From NCBI GenBank assembly GCA_018382295.1, contig JAGZQF010000046.1, forward strand, positions 1 to 8,689: DNA of 8,689 bases, given 5' to 3'. Shown piece by piece: positions 5,387 to 8,689 of the stretch (its first letter is position 1; each line of letters opens with the position of its first letter). The stretch is from Collinsella sp. (GTDB taxonomy: Bacteria; Actinomycetota; Coriobacteriia; Coriobacteriales; Coriobacteriaceae). The position numbers were made by a program, and so were the translations under genes. A model generated the notes under the pieces. The model was not told the origin of the DNA. It was given only the letters and a program-made list of their open reading frames with translations, and made no database searches.

Positions 5387-6413
5387 AACGGTTCTTACCT
5401 TCGGCGAAATCATGATGAGGCTCTCGCCCAAAGATCATCTGCGCATTGAGCAGGCAACCGAGTTTGACGTCCGCTACGGTGGCGCCGAGGCCAACACCGC
5501 TCTTTCCCTGGCCTACCAAGGCGACAAGGCCGCTTACGTATCCGTTGTCCCGGCCAACCGCCTAGGCGAGTGCGCGCTGCGCTCGCTGAAGGCCTACGGC
5601 GTCGACACAACGCGCGTCGTGCGTCAGGGCGACCGTCTTGGCTCCTATGTGTTTGAGGTCGGCGCCTCGCAGCGCGGCAACGGCTGCGTCTACGACCGCA
5701 AGTTCTCTGCCATCAACATGGCCAAACGCGACGTCTTTGACTGGGACGAGATCCTCAAGGGCATCGATGTCTTCTATTTCTCCGGCGTGACCCCCGCCGT
5801 CTCCGATGAGATGGCCGCCGCCTGCAAGGAGGCACTCGCCGCCTGCCGCGCCAAGGGCATCACCACCGTGTGCGACGTGAACTATCGCGGCAAGATGTGG
5901 TCGCCCGAGAAGTCGCAGGCCACCATGAAGGAACTCCTGCCGCTCGTCGACATCTGCATCGCCAACGACGAGGATGCGCCCGCCGGCCTCGGCATGACCT
6001 GCGTCTCTGGTTCCCTTGCCCATGGCATCGAGGAGCGCGACACCTACGTCGAGATGGCCCGTCAGATCTGCGCCGAGTACGGCTGCAAAAAGGTCGCCTC
6101 GGTCGTCCGCAACATCTCCTGCGTCGAGCGCTCCATCTGGATGGGCATGCTCTTTGACGCCGAGAGCGGCGAGCACTGGTTCTCCCCTGCTCACGACGTG
6201 CACGTGCTCGAGGGCGTTGCCGCCGGCGACGCTTTCAACGCCGGCCTCGTCCATGCCCTCACCAACGACTTTGATCCGCAGGACGCCGTCAACTATGCGA
6301 TTGCAGCGTCGATCCTCAAGCTCACCATCAAGGGCGATTCCAACTTGGTGACCGCAGACGAGATCGCAGCCGTGGCATCCGCCGCCGACGGTGGCACCCG
6401 CGTCGCGCGCTAA
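5379..6413 (+). CDS. kdgK: 2-keto-3-deoxygluconate kinase (PfkB/ribokinase family)
   Basis: A 344-residue PfkB-family sugar kinase that should phosphorylate 2-keto-3-deoxygluconate to KDPG in the cytoplasm. The substrate-side glycine motif GGAEAN is at 34-39. DVNYRGKMW (166-174) is typical of KDG kinases, followed by NDEDA (196-200). The ATP-side signature VAAGDAFNAGL is at 280-290, with Asp284 as the likely catalytic base; it has AAGD where many PfkB kinases have GAGD. The next gene encodes KDPG aldolase, which strongly supports the substrate. The start at 5379 follows AAGGAG (5363-5368) with a 10-base gap and gives the usual MGKTVLTFGE beginning; upstream in-frame codons lie in the leader hairpin. 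Expression is likely controlled by the divergent LacI-family protein, and translation perhaps by the leader hairpin and leader ORF. Related fructokinase-like activity cannot be excluded. Confidence 0.92.
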   Translation: MGKTVLTFGEIMMRLSPKDHLRIEQATEFDVRYGGAEANTALSLAYQGDKAAYVSVVPANRLGECALRSLKAYGVDTTRVVRQGDRLGSYVFEVGASQRGNGCVYDRKFSAINMAKRDVFDWDEILKGIDVFYFSGVTPAVSDEMAAACKEALAACRAKGITTVCDVNYRGKMWSPEKSQATMKELLPLVDICIANDEDAPAGLGMTCVSGSLAHGIEERDTYVEMARQICAEYGCKKVASVVRNISCVERSIWMGMLFDAESGEHWFSPAHDVHVLEGVAAGDAFNAGLVHALTNDFDPQDAVNYAIAASILKLTIKGDSNLVTADEIAAVASAADGGTRVAR

Positions 6414-6427
6414 TCCGTCTCCATTCC

Positions 6428-6467
6428 GCGGGCCGCAGCTTTCCAATCCCATACCCCTGCGGCCCGC
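6428..6467 (+). other. Intercistronic hairpin 1 (kdgK-eda)
   Basis: GCGGGCCGCAG (6428-6438) pairs perfectly over 11 bp with CTGCGGCCCGC (6457-6467). The loop is 18 nt and contains CCAATCCCATACC (6443-6455). It begins 14 bases after the kdgK stop. No T-run follows, so it resembles an RNA-stability or processing element rather than a terminator; partial termination cannot be excluded. Confidence 0.75.
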
Positions 6468-6484
6468 TCCCCGATTCCTCCGGT

Positions 6485-6520
6485 CGGGCAAAACCACCAG
6501 TCCCATTCCGGTTTTGCCTG
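6485..6520 (+). other. Intercistronic hairpin 2 (kdgK-eda)
   Basis: GGCAAAACC (6487-6495) pairs with GGTTTTGCC (6510-6518), extended by a G-U and a C-G pair. Its 14-nt loop contains CCAGTCCCATTCC (6497-6509), nearly the same as the loop of hairpin 1. Part of the loop, ACCAGTC (6496-6502), is complementary to GACTGGT (6534-6540). Confidence 0.7.
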
Positions 6521-6551
6521 GCATTCCCTACATGACTGGTCGAGCAGCTGG

Positions 6552-6601
6552 TTTTGGAATTGCTTGAACCCCAAGCAGTGCCTCCGATAACCAATCCAAA
6601 A
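6552..6601 (+). other. Further inverted repeats upstream of eda
   Basis: TGCTTG (6561-6566) pairs with CAAGCA (6572-6577) around a 5-nt loop. Flanking it, TTTTGGA-TTG (6552-6562, one bulged A) pairs with CAATCCAAAA (6592-6601); the two share two bases and would compete slightly at the junction. With hairpins 1 and 2 this makes most of the 253-bp kdgK-eda gap able to fold. No ORF with a good ribosome binding site was found in it. Confidence 0.5.
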
Positions 6602-6666
6602 TCGGCTCCTGACCAGCATATTTGGCAATCACGCGCCCATGCGCGCCATACATCGAAAGGAACATT

Positions 6667-7308
6667 ATGTTCGATCAGTTCTACACCACGCTTGAGTCCC
6701 TGGGCATCGTGCCGGTCGTCGTGCTCGACAAGGTCGAGGACGCCGCTCCGCTCGCCCACGCCCTTATGGCAGCTGGCATGAAGTCCGCCGAGGTCACCTT
6801 CCGCACCGCCTGCGCCGCCGAGTGCATCGCCGCTATGGCCGAGGCCGAGCCCGAGATGTGCGTTGGCGCCGGCACTGTCCTGACCGTCGAGCAGGTTGAG
6901 CAGGCCCGCGCAGCCGGTGCCAAGTTCATCGTCTCCCCGGGTTACAACGAGGACGTTGTGAAGCACTGCATCGACATCGACCTGCCTGTCCTTCCCGGCA
7001 CCGTGACCCCCTCCGAGGTTACCGCCGCCGAGAACCTGGGCCTCAAGGTCACCAAGTTCTTCCCCGCGTCCCAGTATGGCGGCCTCAACACCATCAAGGC
7101 CCTTGCGGCTCCGTTTGTCGGTCACCGCTTTATGCCTACCGGCGGCGTGAGCACCGCCAACGTCGAGGAGTACCTGAGCTCCTCTGCCATCATCGCCTGC
7201 GGTGGCACCTGGATGGTCAAGCCGGCCCTGTTTGCCAACGGCGACTTCTCCAAGGTCGAGCAGATTGCCCGCGAGGCCATGGACGTCGTCAAAAAGGTCC
7301 GCAGCTAG
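6667..7308 (+). CDS. eda: KDPG aldolase (2-keto-3-deoxy-6-phosphogluconate aldolase)
   Basis: A 213-residue class I aldolase that splits KDPG into pyruvate and glyceraldehyde-3-phosphate; many members also act on 4-hydroxy-2-oxoglutarate. Length matches the family. The Schiff-base lysine is Lys130 in VTKFFPAS. The general acid/base Glu42 and Arg46 sit in AEVTFRTACA, and the phosphate-binding loops appear as GAGTVLT (67-73), PTGGV (157-161) and GGTWM (179-183). ATG 6667 is chosen because AAAGGA (6656-6661) lies 5 bases upstream; the longer frame to 6622 lacks such a signal. It lies 253 bp after kdgK, an unusually wide gap for partner enzymes, filled with hairpins. A strong terminator follows. 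A 6-phospho-galactonate substrate is possible, but KDPG fits the neighbouring kinase best. Confidence 0.95.
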   Translation: MFDQFYTTLESLGIVPVVVLDKVEDAAPLAHALMAAGMKSAEVTFRTACAAECIAAMAEAEPEMCVGAGTVLTVEQVEQARAAGAKFIVSPGYNEDVVKHCIDIDLPVLPGTVTPSEVTAAENLGLKVTKFFPASQYGGLNTIKALAAPFVGHRFMPTGGVSTANVEEYLSSSAIIACGGTWMVKPALFANGDFSKVEQIAREAMDVVKKVRS

Positions 7309-7325
7309 GTTTAGCTCTCTATCGT

Positions 7326-7363
7326 GAAAGGGGGCGTGTCCTAGACCTCGCCCCCTTTCTTTT
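7326..7363 (+). terminator. Intrinsic terminator of kdgK-eda
   Basis: GAAAGGGGGCG (7326-7336) pairs perfectly over 11 bp with CGCCCCCTTTC (7349-7359) around a 12-nt loop, followed by TTTT. It begins 18 bases after the eda stop codon. Confidence 0.9.
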
Positions 7364-7464
7364 AAAGCGGCTCGGAAGCGCGCCGTTTCCGTCACGAGCA
7401 AGAACCAAAACCGTCTTGTATGCTGATAGAACGTGACGGAAGCGACACGCCCCCGAGCCGCTTT
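7364..7464. repeat. 101-bp nested inverted repeat downstream of eda
   Basis: The outer arms AAAGCGGCTCGG (7364-7375) and CCGAGCCGCTTT (7453-7464) match perfectly over 12 bp. The inner arms TTCCGTCACG (7387-7396) and CGTGACGGAA (7432-7441) match over 10 bp, plus three more pairs outward including one G-U. The 8-by-8 linkers between them pair partly, giving one long imperfect stem with a 35-nt loop. The start abuts the T-run of the eda terminator. No target-site duplication or protein-coding content is seen. It could be a small non-autonomous element, a structured RNA or a barrier between convergent genes. Confidence 0.8.
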
Positions 7465-7521
7465 GCCTACTCGGCTGGCAGTCGCGCTCAACTAAGACAC
7501 TTCGACAAAAGCCGAACCATC

Positions 7522-7597
7522 AAAACAGCTGCGGCGCCGTCTGGAGGAATGGACCCTTGCTTCCGGTCTTTTCCTCCAAGCAGCGCCGCAGCTTTTT
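7522..7597. terminator. Long-stem, probably bidirectional terminator between eda and the GntR gene
   Basis: AGCTGCGGCGC (7527-7537) pairs with GCGCCGCAGCT (7583-7593). Inside it TGGAGGAA (7542-7549) pairs with TTCCTCCA (7571-7578), and GACC (7552-7555) with GGTC (7565-7568). A T-run follows on the plus strand (7593-7597), and the AAAA at 7522-7525 gives TGTTTT on the minus strand. It fits a terminator for the leftward GntR gene, although it lies about 100 bases past its stop. It could also be the end of a rightward small RNA. Confidence 0.6.
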
Positions 7598-7620
7598 CGT
7601 GCCCCGATGTGCCCCGTCAC

Positions 7621-7683
7621 TTGCGGTGGAATACGGACTGCCTACACCATCAGAGCCGCAAAACAATCCCTATTTCACCGCAA
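7621..7683. repeat. 13-bp inverted repeat after the GntR gene
   Basis: TTGCGGTGGAATA (7621-7633) pairs with TATTTCACCGCAA (7671-7683) with a single G-U, around a 37-nt loop. It starts 17 bases beyond the GntR stop codon on the minus strand. No T-run follows. With the three structures to its left it fills the 392-bp gene-free stretch 7309-7700, in which I find no credible coding region. Confidence 0.65.
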
Positions 7684-7700
7684 CTAATGAAGGGGGCGAG

Positions 7701-8393
7701 TTAGATGGCCGAGTCTTTGGACAGCTCAAAATAGTCGGGATGCAAGGCGATAACCGGGCCCTGCTCCTCGGGCATCAGGTGCAGGTGCGTCTCTGCCAGA
7801 TAGCTCGCCGTGTCGGTATCGCCCCCCTTAATGGCCTCGAGAATCCGGCGATGCTGCCGACGAATCGGCTCCCAATCCAAATCCTGCGACACCATACGCA
7901 ACCAGTTGTATCGCTCAAAATGCGTGTTGATGCTCTTCATCCAATCCCACAACATGTGACGACCGGCAATCTCAAAACACGTCTCATGGAACAGGTTGTC
8001 CAGGTCAAAGAAACGACGTGTTTCGCTATGGTCGAGCGACTCGGACTCGGCAAGGATCTGCTCAATCCGCTGCTTTTGCTCGGGCGAGGCGGCCGAACAG
8101 CATTTAATAAGCACGCTTCTCTCGAGCTTCTCGCGCAAAAAGCAGGCGTTTTCGGCGCGCTCCATGCTGATTTTTGAGACATAGGTACCGCTTTTGGGAC
8201 GCGTTTCCACCAGCTCCTGCTCGCGCAGACGCACAAAGGACTCGCGAATGGGCGTGCGCCCGATTCCCGTCTCCTTTTCCAGACCAATCGCCGAAAGGCG
8301 CGTGCCGGGCTTGAGCTCGGCATAGATAATCTTGGAGCGTAATGCGTTGTATGCCTGATCTTGCAGGCTCTGATAATGCTGGTGCTGTTCCAT
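7701..8393 (-). CDS. GntR-family regulator with FCD ligand-binding domain
   Basis: A 230-residue FadR/VanR-type regulator. The winged helix-turn-helix is at about 8-73, with LRSKIIYAELKPGTRLSAIGLE and the family signature GRTPIRESFVRLREQELVETRPKSGTYV in residues 45-72. The all-helical FCD domain covers about 78-210. Its metal-binding set is visible: Asp132 and His136 in DLDNLFHE, His181 in RRQHRRI, and His203 in ETHLHL. Many FCD regulators sense sugar acids or other carboxylates, and the gene is convergent with kdgK-eda, so a role in uronate or aldonate control is plausible but not shown. ATG 8393 is chosen because GAGGG lies 4 bases upstream and the length is normal; a TTG at 8438 adds 15 residues without a ribosome binding site. 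Two copies of CCGAGGG, 12 bp apart, precede this start. Confidence 0.9.
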   Translation of the reverse strand: MEQHQHYQSLQDQAYNALRSKIIYAELKPGTRLSAIGLEKETGIGRTPIRESFVRLREQELVETRPKSGTYVSKISMERAENACFLREKLERSVLIKCCSAASPEQKQRIEQILAESESLDHSETRRFFDLDNLFHETCFEIAGRHMLWDWMKSINTHFERYNWLRMVSQDLDWEPIRRQHRRILEAIKGGDTDTASYLAETHLHLMPEEQGPVIALHPDYFELSKDSAI

Positions 8394-8616
8394 AAAGCCC
8401 TCGGATAAACCCTCGGTTAGTCGAATACCACCATGCAATACTATCGCATCGACACGCCCCAGCTCCCAATCAGTCTTTTTGGGACGGGGCTCTTTTAGCT
8501 ACCCTGGCCCGCAGATCGGCCCCCTTGCCACAAAAGTGGCCCATCTACTACGTTAACACGGACAGCCTCGGCCATACCGAAAACCGTGAAAACAAAACCG
8601 ACGCTCCTATAAGTTG
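8394..8616. other. Intergenic region upstream of the GntR gene
   Basis: This 223-bp gap should hold the leftward GntR promoter. TAGTAT next to TGCGA on the minus strand (about 8437-8446) is the only plausible -10, with no good -35. An interrupted inverted repeat, GCCCC-CCCAA with TTGGG-GGGGC, spans 8456-8490 and is followed by TCTTTT on the plus strand. CACGG (8557-8561) and CCGTG (8584-8588) bracket a weak hairpin that could end the gene entering from the right. GCCAC-AAAA-GTGGC gives another small hairpin near 8527-8540. No coding region is convincing here. Confidence 0.4.
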
Positions 8617-8688
8617 TCAAGAGGCAGTTTGCGGGAGCGCTCTCTCCAATTCGCACAGGAGCTCGTAATACCTCCTCTCCAGTTTCGT
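8617..8688 (-). CDS. C-terminal fragment of an unidentified leftward gene (partial)
   Basis: A minus-strand frame enters from the right edge and stops at TGA 8619-8617, giving 23 residues. They include KLERRYYELLCELERAL, an amphipathic, coiled-coil-like helix with regular Leu and Tyr spacing, followed by PQTAS. This composition is more protein-like than the other two leftward frames, one of which is also open for longer. The family cannot be named from so little. Confidence 0.45.
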   Translation of the reverse strand, partial: TKLERRYYELLCELERALPQTAS

Positions 8689-8689
8689 C

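Noticed and set aside
5562..6524. Leftward open frame of 320 codons opposite kdgK
   Set aside because: Shadow of the PfkB kinase gene; Gly/Asp/Val-rich composition and no domain recognised.
7364..7464. Insertion sequence or miniature transposable element with terminal inverted repeats
   Set aside because: No target-site duplication and no known end sequence is recognisable; recorded only as an inverted repeat.
6328..7491. Leftward open frame of 387 codons across eda
   Set aside because: Runs through the eda terminator and the nested inverted repeat and is antisense to a well-supported aldolase.
7557..8177. Rightward open frame of 206 codons opposite the GntR gene
   Set aside because: Overlaps the FCD-domain gene antisense; no ribosome binding site and no motif.
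8456..8490. Rightward terminator (stem followed by TCTTTT)
   Set aside because: No rightward gene lies upstream of it and the stem is interrupted by an uneven internal loop; kept only as a note in the intergenic entry.

Overview
The window looks like ordinary chromosome from a high-GC Gram-positive bacterium of the Actinomycetota. A Coriobacteriia (Collinsella-like) gut anaerobe is my best guess. This is inference from the GlnA2-like and GlnR-like proteins, the strongly GC-biased third codon positions and the sugar-acid genes; no rRNA or other taxonomic marker is present. I saw no transposase, phage gene, tRNA or CRISPR array.

Layout from left to right. Bases 1-36 are the tail of a rightward gene. 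Next come three leftward genes, read from right to left: a glutamine synthetase family gene (3986-2649), an atypical OmpR-type regulator resembling actinobacterial GlnR (2598-1936), and a membrane-anchored HtrA protease with a PDZ domain (1728-268). A terminator-like hairpin follows the regulator gene and a strong terminator follows htrA. Further right is a leftward LacI-family repressor (5143-4121), divergent from a rightward pair that encodes the lower Entner-Doudoroff/uronate branch: 2-keto-3-deoxygluconate kinase (5379-6413) and KDPG aldolase (6667-7308). Convergent with them is a leftward GntR/FCD regulator (8393-7701). A fragment of one more leftward gene enters from the right edge.

How it works together (inference). 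KdgK phosphorylates KDG and Eda splits KDPG into pyruvate and glyceraldehyde-3-phosphate. The LacI protein probably represses kdgK-eda through tandem operator-like sequences just downstream of the promoter -10 element. The FCD-type GntR protein may sense a sugar acid of the same pathway. On the other side, the GS homologue and the GlnR-like regulator look like a nitrogen-control pair, with a GlnR-box-like motif upstream of the GS gene.

Most unusual points. (1) The GS homologue lacks several residues that bind the catalytic metals in the family. (2) The kdgK leader carries an 18-bp perfect hairpin whose stem contains a strong Shine-Dalgarno for a 28-codon ORF that overlaps the kdgK start. (3) The kdgK-eda gap holds two hairpins sharing a loop motif. 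(4) The 392-bp gene-free stretch after eda is packed with four successive inverted repeats.
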